Positions 1 to 7,453 of a stretch of 16,949 nt of DNA are shown here, piece after piece; the first letter of the stretch is position 1, and each line of letters opens with the position of its first letter. The position numbers were made by a program, and so were the translations under genes. Below the pieces are notes generated by a model. It did no database searches, was not told the origin of the DNA, and worked only from the letters and a program-made list of their open reading frames with translations. The stretch is from the NCBI GenBank assembly GCA_045118335.1, contig JBGUXY010000059.1, forward strand, positions 1 through 16,949. The letters run 5' to 3'. This DNA comes from W1P20-047 sp045118335. GTDB taxonomy: Bacteria; Actinomycetota; Coriobacteriia; Coriobacteriales; Eggerthellaceae.

Positions 1-2276
1 TGATCAAGCGCTGCAACGACTTCGGCGCGGGCGGCGTGAGCGTGGCTATCGGCGAGCTGGCAGATGGCCTGTTCATCGACCTGGACAAGGTCCCGCGCAA
101 GTACGACGGCCTCGACGGCACCGAGCTTGCCATCTCAGAAAGCCAGGAGCGCATGGCTGTGGACGTGGCTGCCGAAGACGCACAGGCTTTCATCGACCTG
201 GCGCACGAGGAAAACCTGGAAGCCACCATCGTGGCGCACGTCACCGAAGAGCCACGCGTGGTCATCCAGTGGCGCGGCAAGACCATCGTGGACGTGAGCC
301 GCGAGTTCCTGGCCAGCAACGGCGCGCCCAAGCACACAGACGTGCACGTGCCCAAAGGCGGAACCTACGAGCAGAACTGGCCGGGCGAGACGCTAACCGA
401 ACGCATGAGCGCCCTGGTAAGCGATTTGAACGTGTGCAGCCGCAAGGGCCTGGTGGAACGCTTCGACTCCACAATCGGCGCGGGCACCGTTCTCATGCCC
501 TTCGGCGGAAGCCAGCAGCTCACACCCACCCAGGCCATGGCATGCAAGCTGCCCGTACTGGGCGAGACCACCACGTGCTCGGGCATGGCTTGGGGCTTCA
601 ACCCCTACCTGGCAAGCGCGAACCAGTACCAGGGTGCGTACCTAGCCGTGGTGGAAAGCGTGGCACGTCTGATCGCCACCGGCTTCGCACGCTGCCAGAC
701 CTACCTCACATTCCAAGAGTACTTCCCGAAGCTGGGCGCCAACGCCACCCGCTGGGGCATGCCATTGGCAAGCCTGCTCGGCGCGCTCGACGCGCAAATC
801 GACTTAGGTTGCGGCGCCATCGGCGGTAAGGACTCCATGTCGGGCAGCTTCGAGAACTTGGACGTGCCTCCCACGCTCGTGAGCTTCGCCACCGCCGTGG
901 GCAACGTCGAGCGCGTGACCAGCCCCGAGTTCAAGCACGCAAGCAGCTGCGTGCTGGCCGTGCAGCCCACACGACGCTCGTGCGGCCTGCTGCCCGACGG
1001 GGCGAGCCAGGCGGCGGCGCTGAACCTGGTTGAAGCCCTTATCGCCAACGGATACGCGACGGCAGTTGCAACACCCGGTTTCGGCGGCATGGCAGAGGCC
1101 CTGTTCAAGATGTGCGTTGGCAACCGTATCGGGTTCGCTGCAGCAGATGATGCGGCCGATATCGACCTGTTTTCCCCCGAGTACGGCAGCTTCCTGGTAG
1201 AGCTGGCCCCAACCTGCACCGACGACGACCTGGAAGCGGTCTTGTCTGCGCTGGCCGACGAAGATGGCTGCATCCCCTGCATCGTGCGCACTATCGGGCA
1301 GACCACGGCAGAGTACAATTTCGCCGCCTGTGCGCAAACCGCAAGCCTCGACATGCTGCAGGAAGCCTGGGAATCAACTCTAGAGCCTGTGTTCCCCTAC
1401 CGCAACGAAGCGGGCGCCGTCGAAACGCCTAGCTACACGGCAGGCCCCAAGGTCATGCATGCCAGCATGGCCGTGGCCAAGCCGCGCGTGATCATCCCCG
1501 TGTTCCCCGGCAACAACTGCGAGTTCGACTCCGCAATGGCCTTCGAGCGCGCGGGCGCCGTGACCGAGACCTTCATCGTGAACAACCTCACGCCCGACGC
1601 CGTGGCGGAAAGCACGCGCCAGCTCGTTGAAGCCATCGACCGCAGTCAGATCATCATGATTCCCGGCGGCTTTTCCGGCGGCGACGAGCCCGATGGATCG
1701 GCTAAGTTCATCACCGCGTTCTTCCGCGCACCCGCCGTTACCGAAGCCGTTACGCGTCTGCTCGAAGATCGCGACGGCTTGATCTTGGGCATCTGCAACG
1801 GCTTCCAAGCGCTGGTGAAGCTGGGCCTGGTTCCCTACGGCAAGATTCGCCCGATGGACGACACGTGTCCCACGCTCACGTTCAACGAAATCGGCCGGCA
1901 CCAGAGCCGTCTGGTGCGCACGCGCGTGGATTCCAACCTAAGCCCCTGGTTTAGCTGCTGCGAGCCTGGCGATATCTACACCGTGCCCATCAGCAACGGA
2001 GAGGGCCGCTTCGTGGCAAGCGAGGAAATGCTGTCCCAGCTGGCAGCCTCGGGACAGATCGCCACGCAATACGTGGACTTCGACGGCACTGCCAGCATGA
2101 ACCTCGATCACAACCCCAGCTCGAGCGCGTTCGCAGTCGAGGGCATCACGAGCCCCGATGGCCGCGTGCTTGGCAAGATGGGCCACAGCGAGCGCAGCGG
2201 AGCAGGCTTGTACAAAAACGTCCCCGGCACCCTCTACCAGCCCATCTTCGAAGGCGGTGTAAAGTATTTCTCCTAG
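1..2276 (+). CDS. purL: Phosphoribosylformylglycinamidine synthase, C-terminal part (5' end outside window)
   Basis: Converts FGAR, glutamine and ATP to FGAM in the fourth step of cytosolic purine synthesis. The reading frame is already open at base 3 and encodes the conserved CNDFGAGGVSVAIGELADG stretch, so the GTG at 36 is not a real start and the gene begins upstream. The visible part holds the end of the first AIRS-like half, the second AIRS-like half (about codons 120-470 counted from base 36) and a class I glutamine amidotransferase domain. The nucleophile is in LGICNGFQ (Cys codon 1794-1796). The partner His and Glu are in MGHSER (His 2184-2186, Glu 2190-2192), with the H-x-E spacing of PurL enzymes. 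It is therefore the fused synthetase plus glutaminase form rather than separate PurL and PurQ. No clear terminator follows the TAG. The family call is secure. Confidence 0.97.
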   Translation, partial: IKRCNDFGAGGVSVAIGELADGLFIDLDKVPRKYDGLDGTELAISESQERMAVDVAAEDAQAFIDLAHEENLEATIVAHVTEEPRVVIQWRGKTIVDVSREFLASNGAPKHTDVHVPKGGTYEQNWPGETLTERMSALVSDLNVCSRKGLVERFDSTIGAGTVLMPFGGSQQLTPTQAMACKLPVLGETTTCSGMAWGFNPYLASANQYQGAYLAVVESVARLIATGFARCQTYLTFQEYFPKLGANATRWGMPLASLLGALDAQIDLGCGAIGGKDSMSGSFENLDVPPTLVSFATAVGNVERVTSPEFKHASSCVLAVQPTRRSCGLLPDGASQAAALNLVEALIANGYATAVATPGFGGMAEALFKMCVGNRIGFAAADDAADIDLFSPEYGSFLVELAPTCTDDDLEAVLSALADEDGCIPCIVRTIGQTTAEYNFAACAQTASLDMLQEAWESTLEPVFPYRNEAGAVETPSYTAGPKVMHASMAVAKPRVIIPVFPGNNCEFDSAMAFERAGAVTETFIVNNLTPDAVAESTRQLVEAIDRSQIIMIPGGFSGGDEPDGSAKFITAFFRAPAVTEAVTRLLEDRDGLILGICNGFQALVKLGLVPYGKIRPMDDTCPTLTFNEIGRHQSRLVRTRVDSNLSPWFSCCEPGDIYTVPISNGEGRFVASEEMLSQLAASGQIATQYVDFDGTASMNLDHNPSSSAFAVEGITSPDGRVLGKMGHSERSGAGLYKNVPGTLYQPIFEGGVKYFS

Positions 2277-2379
2277 GCGAGTTTTCTGTGCAACATACCC
2301 GATACGTCAAGATTGCTCGACGGCTTGAATGCGCTCGTGGTGCCTTTGTTTAGTTGTCGCATCGGCAGAAGGGATGGTC

Positions 2380-3282
2380 ATGATGTTCGTGAGATGGATT
2401 TCGGCTTTGCTCTGCGCAACCTCGTTAGCCACCTGCTGCATAGGCCTTGTCGCCTGTGGCGATTCGAATGCCCAAGACCAAACCGAAGCATCTGGCAATG
2501 CGGCTGAACAATCCAAACAAACGCCAGTGGACAGCGAATCCGACGATGAGAGCAGCCATGCGGAAAAATACCTGGGGGTCTGGCAAACTGCCGGATACGT
2601 TGCGGATGGCATCACGATAACGGGCGACCTCGATTCGGCGTTAGGGTCTGGCCTGGACATGGTGCTGAGCATCGAGCAAAACGGCAAGGGTACGTTCTCG
2701 TACATGGCTGAAGACTACCCCGTGGACTGGAGCGCTACCGACGATACGCTCAGCATCGCCACGGCCACAGAAGTTGCCGGCGGAGATATCCTCCTTGGAT
2801 TCCGCAACGGATCTTACGATGAAACGGACTACATAGCTATCGATTTCTCGTACGACAACGACTCGCTGCTGCTACCCTTGAGCGAGTCGGAACAAGTCAT
2901 CCTTGCCAAAGATGGGACGATTGAAGACATGCCCGCCGTCTCGGTAGACGATCTCGAGCCTATAACCTCCTCCGATGGCGTATTGGGCACGTGGCAGATT
3001 CGCGGCGTGGCCATGGGAGACACCACGTTCTATGGTTCAGGCGCCAACCTGTTCCAGGCAATAGGCCTTGACATCGAAGATGACGAGGCAGCTTCCCTCA
3101 CGTTTGGGGAAGACGGCACCGCAACGTTTCTGGGTGGCAACTTGGAATGGAGAATCGAAGACGACAAGCTCGTCCTCGCCGATCCGGAAATGCAGATTCC
3201 GGTAGCGTCTCTGGGAGACGACATCGCCATCGACGTTTCGAGCCTAAGCGACTCCCCCATGGTAATGGTGTTCTCGAAATAG
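2380..3282 (+). CDS. Predicted lipoprotein with tandemly duplicated lipocalin-like domain
   Basis: Function unknown. The start at 2380 is preferred because AGAAGGG at 2367-2373 lies six bases upstream; ATG codons at 2374 and 2383 are alternatives, and an upstream in-frame ATG at 2329 would put an unusual extension before the signal. The N-terminus is a short hydrophobic signal ending in a lipobox, LVAC, with the lipidated Cys at residue 26. A Ser/Glu/Gln-rich linker of about 40 residues follows. Two copies of a roughly 110-residue beta-rich unit come next. Each begins LG-x-WQ (YLGVWQTAG and VLGTWQIRG), contains a GLD motif and a GxGT/EDGTAT strand, and ends with a W plus DD-x-L segment. Together these suggest a surface-anchored protein with two lipocalin-like barrels. 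The protein is acidic. Its 3' end faces the next gene convergently across 12 bases. Lipoprotein call firm, fold tentative. Confidence 0.8.
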   Translation: MMFVRWISALLCATSLATCCIGLVACGDSNAQDQTEASGNAAEQSKQTPVDSESDDESSHAEKYLGVWQTAGYVADGITITGDLDSALGSGLDMVLSIEQNGKGTFSYMAEDYPVDWSATDDTLSIATATEVAGGDILLGFRNGSYDETDYIAIDFSYDNDSLLLPLSESEQVILAKDGTIEDMPAVSVDDLEPITSSDGVLGTWQIRGVAMGDTTFYGSGANLFQAIGLDIEDDEAASLTFGEDGTATFLGGNLEWRIEDDKLVLADPEMQIPVASLGDDIAIDVSSLSDSPMVMVFSK

Positions 3283-3294
3283 ATTCCCCAGGTT

Positions 3295-3621
3295 TTAATC
3301 CTGCACGAAGCGAATCGACGCATCGCGGGGAAGCGCCAGCTGGCATTCGGCTTCAACGGCCTTGGCGATTCCGGCGATGACCGGGCATGCTGCATGGATG
3401 CGAGTTCCCCTGCGGCCCGCTTCCAACAAGGGCTCTTCGACGCTGCGCGACATACCCAACAGCTCGAAGGCGTTCACGGTCTCGCCCAAGCCCCCCACAA
3501 GCTTCGCAATCATCTTGCACTGTGTGTCAACGACGATCTTTGCCGTCTGAATGTCCAACGCCTCCGCCTTTATGTCTGCAGTGAGTCCGCACACGCCCGG
3601 CTCCACGATCACATGCGTCAT
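3295..3621 (-). CDS. Small conserved protein, DUF6951-like
   Basis: A 108-residue protein read from the minus strand. The start is MTHVIVEPG at 3619-3621, because a strong ribosome site (GGGGGAG on the minus strand) lies just upstream; longer in-frame starts give atypical N-termini. It starts with a V-x-P-G-V-C-G motif (Cys11) and has a TQC in the middle (Cys35). Near the C-terminus are AACPV (Cys79), an alternating A-x-E-C segment (Cys93) and an LALPRDASI-x-F ending. From memory this pattern matches a family of roughly 105-residue anaerobe proteins annotated DUF6951; the biochemical role is unknown. Cys11, Cys35 and Cys79 could form a metal or redox site, which is inference. There are no signal or membrane segments, so it is presumably cytosolic. 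It stands alone, convergent with the lipoprotein and divergent from the AI-2E protein. Confidence 0.75.
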   Translation of the reverse strand: MTHVIVEPGVCGLTADIKAEALDIQTAKIVVDTQCKMIAKLVGGLGETVNAFELLGMSRSVEEPLLEAGRRGTRIHAACPVIAGIAKAVEAECQLALPRDASIRFVQD

Positions 3622-3830
3622 GATTCTCCCCCAATCTTGGTTGGCTTTTCTTGGTTTGCCCTTCGAGGTTTCTGTTATTCTACCTGCCGAAGCCTTGATG
3701 ACCACCCGCCAGTTTCCCTGCATCTGCAAATAACTGCGCTTGTTCGAGGAAGCCGAAAACGCAGAAAAGCATCTTTAGAGCGTCGGGCGCAAGCAAACAG
3801 ACAATAGTTACCATTGTCCCGAACGCAACA

Positions 3831-3861
3831 TTGGCTCAATTCGGCAAAGGTGCGATATTAT
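3831..3861 (+). promoter_or_regulatory. Possible promoter for the AI-2E family gene
   Basis: TTGGCT (3831-3836) and TATTAT (3856-3861, five of six to TATAAT) lie 40 bases before the AI-2E start. The 19-base spacer is long, so this is a weak candidate. No other strong promoter is visible in the 280-base divergent gap 3622-3901. Confidence 0.3.
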
Positions 3862-3901
3862 GCAGTAAGCCAAGTCGACAAATCACGCAAGCGAGGTAGC
3901 T

Positions 3902-5101
3902 ATGGCAGGAAGTCCAACCAGGCGAAAGCTCATCAAAGAAACGACATGGTACCCATATGCAATGGCAGGCTGCATCATTGTCGCGGCGTTCGTGCTCCTC
4001 ACGAATCTGCCGCACATATGGAGCTTCATCGCCACGTTCATCGGATTCTTTCGCGTGGTCATCTATGCATGCATAATCGCCTACATCGTGAACCCATTGG
4101 CCAGGTTCTTCGAACGCCACCCGTTCAAGGGCATGAAGAAAGACTCTTTGCGCGGGCTGTGCTCCAATATCGTGGCTTTCGTGCTCGTCATGGGTGTCGT
4201 CATCTTTGCCATCCTGCTCATGTTGCCTCAACTGGTAGAAAGCATCGCCGCCTTCATCGACAATCTAGATGACTACTCGTCCAGTATCGCCGCCTTCCTG
4301 GAGAGCAACTCCTTTACCAGCGGTCTTGTCAATGTGGAGTCTCTGGAACGCTCCGGCGAAAGCCTGATCCAGAACTTGAACTCGTTCATCAAGCAGAACC
4401 TGGACACCATCCTCGATACTGGCTTGAGCATTGGCAAGGGGTTCGTCACCGTGGGTATCGCACTCATCATGTCCGTCTACCTGCTGATCGAGAAGAACAA
4501 CCTGAAAGCCGGCGCCCTGCGCCTGATGCGCGCTTGCTTCAGACCCTCGAATTACGATGCCGTCATCGAATACCTACGTCGCTGCGATGCGATATGCAAC
4601 CGTTACATCGTCTTCAACATCATAGACAGCGCAATCATAGGCAGTATCTGCGCTGTGTTCATGACGATCACGGGCATGCCCTACGTTGGTCTGGTGGCTT
4701 TCATCGTCGGACTCACCAACCTCATCCCCACGTTTGGTCCGATAATCGGCGGTGTGATCGGCGGTTTCATCCTGCTCATCGTCAATCCCCTTAGCGCATT
4801 CCTCTTCGTCTTGTTCGTCGTGGCGTTACAGTTCTTCGACGGTTATATCCTGAAACCGCGCCTGTTCGGCAACACCTTGGGTGTCGGCGGCCTGTGGATC
4901 CTCATCGCCGTTATCGTGGGCGGCACTATGATCGGCGTCGTGGGCATGCTGATAGCCATCCCCGCCATAGCGATTATCGACTTCACCTATCATGACTACC
5001 TCCTGCCCTGGCTCGAGCGCCGCCGCGCCGTCAAAGACGAAATCGAAATCCCCGTCGACGCCCCCGCCAACGGGCCCGAAGCGGAACAAGCCGAAGCGTG
5101 A
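3902..5101 (+). CDS. AI-2E family transporter (PF01594-type membrane protein)
   Basis: A 399-residue polytopic inner-membrane protein. The start at 3902 follows GAGG at a good distance. It has two hydrophobic segments near the N-terminus (about residues 17-60), a third near 88-112 and an amphipathic middle region (about 115-165). After one more segment near 170 comes a dense C-terminal block with the family signatures LTNLIPTFGPIIGG and DGYILKPRLFGNTLG, followed by WILIAVIVGG. The tail after residue 370 is charged and Ala/Pro/Glu-rich. Members of the family are annotated as permeases; TqsA exports autoinducer-2, others act as Na+/H+ antiporters, and most have no tested substrate. The name should therefore not be taken as proof of AI-2 transport. 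Its length is close to that of other family members (about 350-400). No operon partner is obvious. Confidence 0.92.
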   Translation: MAGSPTRRKLIKETTWYPYAMAGCIIVAAFVLLTNLPHIWSFIATFIGFFRVVIYACIIAYIVNPLARFFERHPFKGMKKDSLRGLCSNIVAFVLVMGVVIFAILLMLPQLVESIAAFIDNLDDYSSSIAAFLESNSFTSGLVNVESLERSGESLIQNLNSFIKQNLDTILDTGLSIGKGFVTVGIALIMSVYLLIEKNNLKAGALRLMRACFRPSNYDAVIEYLRRCDAICNRYIVFNIIDSAIIGSICAVFMTITGMPYVGLVAFIVGLTNLIPTFGPIIGGVIGGFILLIVNPLSAFLFVLFVVALQFFDGYILKPRLFGNTLGVGGLWILIAVIVGGTMIGVVGMLIAIPAIAIIDFTYHDYLLPWLERRRAVKDEIEIPVDAPANGPEAEQAEA

Positions 5102-5222
5102 TTGACGGCTCATCCGCGGGCATCTCGCCTTGCCCATCCTTGTTCCCATTGCGTGCAAAACAGGAGTATCATAGAAGCATAGTTTCGCAGATGATTGTCG
5201 AACTGCTACCAAGGAGGAACGC

Positions 5223-5699
5223 ATGGCCATCCAGACCCAACAAATCATCGGCATGATCGCCCAGACGGTGATGAAGAACCCCGACATCCTTACCAGCTTG
5301 ATGAACCATCCGTACTCCACGGTGGCAGAAGTGAGCGGGCAAAACAAAGAAGACCTCTCCAAGGAAGAGGTCAGCCAGGTCGTCGCCGGCGTTTCCGGCT
5401 TGGCAAGCGGACAGCAGGTCGATTTCGGATCGCTGGCCAGCTTGGCTTCCACGATGCTCGCACAGAACAACGGCAGCGCACACGAAATGGCATCGAACCT
5501 GCTGGGCAGCCAACTGACCCCCGCCGTGCAGGCACCAGCTGAAGGCGGCGCGCAAGCGCAACCCGCCAACGCCGCAGCGGTTGAGAACATCGCAAAGCTC
5601 TTCGGCGCAGGCGCCATCCCCGGCGTGGACCTCTCCGACGGCTTCGACCTGAAGGACGTCATCGGCCTGGCAGCCAACTTCCTCGGCGGGAAGAAGTAA
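5223..5699 (+). CDS. Hypothetical small helical protein
   Basis: A 158-residue protein not recognised as a named family. The start is well supported by AAGGAGG at 5211-5217, six bases or so before ATG, and codon use matches the neighbours. The N-terminal part (residues 1-100) looks all-helical, rich in Ala, Ser, Gln and Leu with regularly spaced hydrophobic residues. A Pro/Ala/Gln-rich linker follows (about 100-120, VQAPAEGGAQAQPANAAA), then a C-terminal segment with KLFGAG, DLSDGFDLKDVIGLAANFLGG and a KK end. There is no signal peptide or membrane segment. The pattern of short amphipathic helices joined by a low-complexity linker suggests a cytosolic accessory or coat-like protein, but that is only a guess. 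It is followed by a strong hairpin, so its transcript probably ends there. Confidence 0.75.
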   Translation: MAIQTQQIIGMIAQTVMKNPDILTSLMNHPYSTVAEVSGQNKEDLSKEEVSQVVAGVSGLASGQQVDFGSLASLASTMLAQNNGSAHEMASNLLGSQLTPAVQAPAEGGAQAQPANAAAVENIAKLFGAGAIPGVDLSDGFDLKDVIGLAANFLGGKK

Positions 5700-5722
5700 A
5701 GACAGACATTACATGCAGCGAC

Positions 5723-5748
5723 TGCGCGCCCCGGTTTCGGGGCGCGCA
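5723..5748 (+). terminator. Hairpin terminator after the small helical protein gene
   Basis: A perfect 11-base inverted repeat, TGCGCGCCCCG (5723-5733) and CGGGGCGCGCA (5738-5748), with a GTTT loop, 23 bases after the stop codon. The following bases (TTGCTCTATG) have only a weak T run. The stem is symmetric, but the minus-strand regulator gene stops about 80 bases further on, so it may also help end that transcript. Confidence 0.75.
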
Positions 5749-5829
5749 TTGCTCTATGCAAACAAGATCAAACTCTTTGCGCCCTCCCCAGAACAGCTCT
5801 TGGAAATGCCAGGGTAGATCGAGCAAAGC

Positions 5830-7293
5830 CTACATCCATGCACGCCTGAGCGCTGTCACACCAGCGGCAATGTCTTGAGGCGCAATTGACGAGAAACCCA
5901 CCATAAGGTTTTCCTCGGGCGCAGGATGCGAAAACCACATGCGCCGAGTGCCATACACCGCAGCGCCTTCACGCCGGGCGCTTGACATGAGTTCGTCCTG
6001 CGTCATTCCATTTGGCACGCTCACGTACAAGTGCATGCCAGAATGCTGGCCCGATATGCGAATAGCATCTCCAAACTCATGCTCGAGACAAGAGAGCAAT
6101 ACGTCATGGCGCTTGTGCATGGCCTTGGTCATGCGACGGATATGCTGGTCCCAATGCCCCCTTGCCATGAAGAGCGCCAGCACTTCCTGCTCGAGCCATG
6201 GTAAGCTCGGATGCGCATAGTTGAACAGGCGAAAGTAACGAGCCAGAAGTTTCGGCGGTAACACCAGATACGCCACACGCATGCTCGGTGAGAGCACCTT
6301 CGATACATTGCAAAGATAGATCACGCGGCTGTAGGCGTCGAGCGATTGCAAGCTGGGGATGGGGGCCGTGTCGTAGCGGTACTCGTTACAGCTATCGTCT
6401 TCGATGATGTAGGCGTTGTTCGTTTGCGCCCATTTCAACAAACGCGTACGCGCATCGAGTGGCATGATGGCCCCCGTGGGAAACTGATGCGAGGGTGTGC
6501 TGAACACTATGTTCGGTCGGTGACGCTCAAGCGCATCGAAGTATGCATCCCAACCCCGACCGCATGGCAGCGGTACCAAGCTGAACCCCATGCGCTGTGC
6601 AACCTCGCGAACGGTAGCATACCCTGGCTCCTCCATGCCCACAACACGCCCCTCGCCCGAAAAAAGCTGGAACACGGTGGCAAGCGAACCGTCGGTGCCT
6701 GTCTGAGGAAGCACCTGATCGGGTATGCAATTCATACCACGGGTACGATTGAGGTAAGCGCCGATCTGCCGGCGCAATTCATTAGGTTCTGAAGTGTAGG
6801 TATATCGTGCGAACTCGGGCATCACCGAAGAATGCAGCACCTCGTTCACCAGACGATGCCAGGTTTTCACCGGAAAGGATTCGTCGGGCAGGTTCGCGTA
6901 CGAAAAATCGTAAGCCGCGCGAGCGCCCCGAATGCTCTCTGCGTAAAAGGCATCTTGGCTTCGCGACTGCACCGAACGGCGAACGCTTTCCTCCAAGCTT
7001 TTGTTGCGGGAAAGACGCAAGAACTCGGTGTCGAGCCCCTCGACCACGTACCCGCTTCGAGCTTTGTTGCACACATAGCCTTCCACGGCCAGCTGCAGGT
7101 ATGCTTGCTCCACCGTGGTATGGGAAACACCCAGGTTAGACGCAAGCTTGCGAATTGAAGGCAGCCGATCGCCCGCAACAAGCGCGCCATCGACAATCGA
7201 ACGACTCACCTGTTGGTAGATTTGCCGATAAAGCGGTTCTTGCGACCCGAAGTCTACAGAGAGCATGATCTCTCGTTGCTTCGAACGGGGCAT
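5830..7293 (-). CDS. MocR/PdxR-type regulator: GntR winged helix fused to PLP aminotransferase-like domain
   Basis: A 487-residue transcription factor. The chosen start is MPRSKQ at 7291-7293, with GGAAGGA on the minus strand about eight bases upstream; an ATG at 7357-7359 would add 22 unlikely residues. Residues about 20-88 form the GntR winged helix (PLYRQIYQQVSRSIVDG, GDRLPSIRKLASNLGVSHTT, EGYV-x-SGYVV). A linker follows, then a fold-type-I aminotransferase-like domain with the PLP lysine in NVSKVLSPSMR (Lys332, codon 6298-6300) and IIEDDSCNEYRYD for cofactor contact. MocR regulators bind PLP, sense an amine or amino-acid ligand through it, and act on direct repeats in divergent promoters (GabR and PdxR are the models). 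It is divergent from the molybdenum oxidoreductase operon, with two direct repeats in between, so it most likely controls that operon and itself. The ligand is unknown. Confidence 0.93.
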   Translation of the reverse strand: MPRSKQREIMLSVDFGSQEPLYRQIYQQVSRSIVDGALVAGDRLPSIRKLASNLGVSHTTVEQAYLQLAVEGYVCNKARSGYVVEGLDTEFLRLSRNKSLEESVRRSVQSRSQDAFYAESIRGARAAYDFSYANLPDESFPVKTWHRLVNEVLHSSVMPEFARYTYTSEPNELRRQIGAYLNRTRGMNCIPDQVLPQTGTDGSLATVFQLFSGEGRVVGMEEPGYATVREVAQRMGFSLVPLPCGRGWDAYFDALERHRPNIVFSTPSHQFPTGAIMPLDARTRLLKWAQTNNAYIIEDDSCNEYRYDTAPIPSLQSLDAYSRVIYLCNVSKVLSPSMRVAYLVLPPKLLARYFRLFNYAHPSLPWLEQEVLALFMARGHWDQHIRRMTKAMHKRHDVLLSCLEHEFGDAIRISGQHSGMHLYVSVPNGMTQDELMSSARREGAAVYGTRRMWFSHPAPEENLMVGFSSIAPQDIAAGVTALRRAWM

Positions 7294-7349
7294 TTGCGGT
7301 TCCTTCCTGCAATCAACATCAACGACCCGGTTGTCAATCTGCTCAACCA

Positions 7350-7358
7350 AGTATACCA
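7350..7358 (-). promoter_or_regulatory. Extended -10 element for the MocR-type regulator gene
   Basis: Read on the minus strand this is TGGTATACT, an extended -10 (TGn plus TATACT, five of six to TATAAT), about 57 bases before the regulator start codon. No good -35 is present, which fits extended -10 promoters. It abuts and overlaps the first of the two direct repeats, so a bound regulator would cover it. Confidence 0.45.
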
Positions 7359-7395
7359 ACTGTCCGTATCAATTTGCGCCAATCTGTCCGTTTCA
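7356..7395. promoter_or_regulatory. Two direct repeats, probable MocR operator
   Basis: CCAACTGTCCGTATCA (7356-7371) and CCAATCTGTCCGTTTCA (7379-7395) share the core CTGTCCGT(A/T)TCA, 24 bases apart in the same orientation. Direct rather than inverted repeats are typical for MocR-family regulators. The first copy sits on the minus-strand -10 of the regulator gene. The second lies upstream of a weak -10-like TACAGT (7414-7419) in front of the oxidoreductase gene, where a bound activator could help RNA polymerase. This is inference from position and family. Confidence 0.55.
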
Positions 7396-7453
7396 GAATT
7401 CCGACTCTATCAATACAGTAAAGCCACCGTTTTGAGAGGGAAAGGAAGAAGAG

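Noticed and set aside
701..1901. Long minus-strand frames opposite purL
   Set aside because: No ribosome sites or family motifs, and they are fully explained by codon bias of purL.
4826..5761. A 311-codon minus-strand frame spanning the AI-2E gene end and the small helical protein gene
   Set aside because: It crosses two well-supported forward genes and a terminator and encodes low-complexity sequence without motifs.
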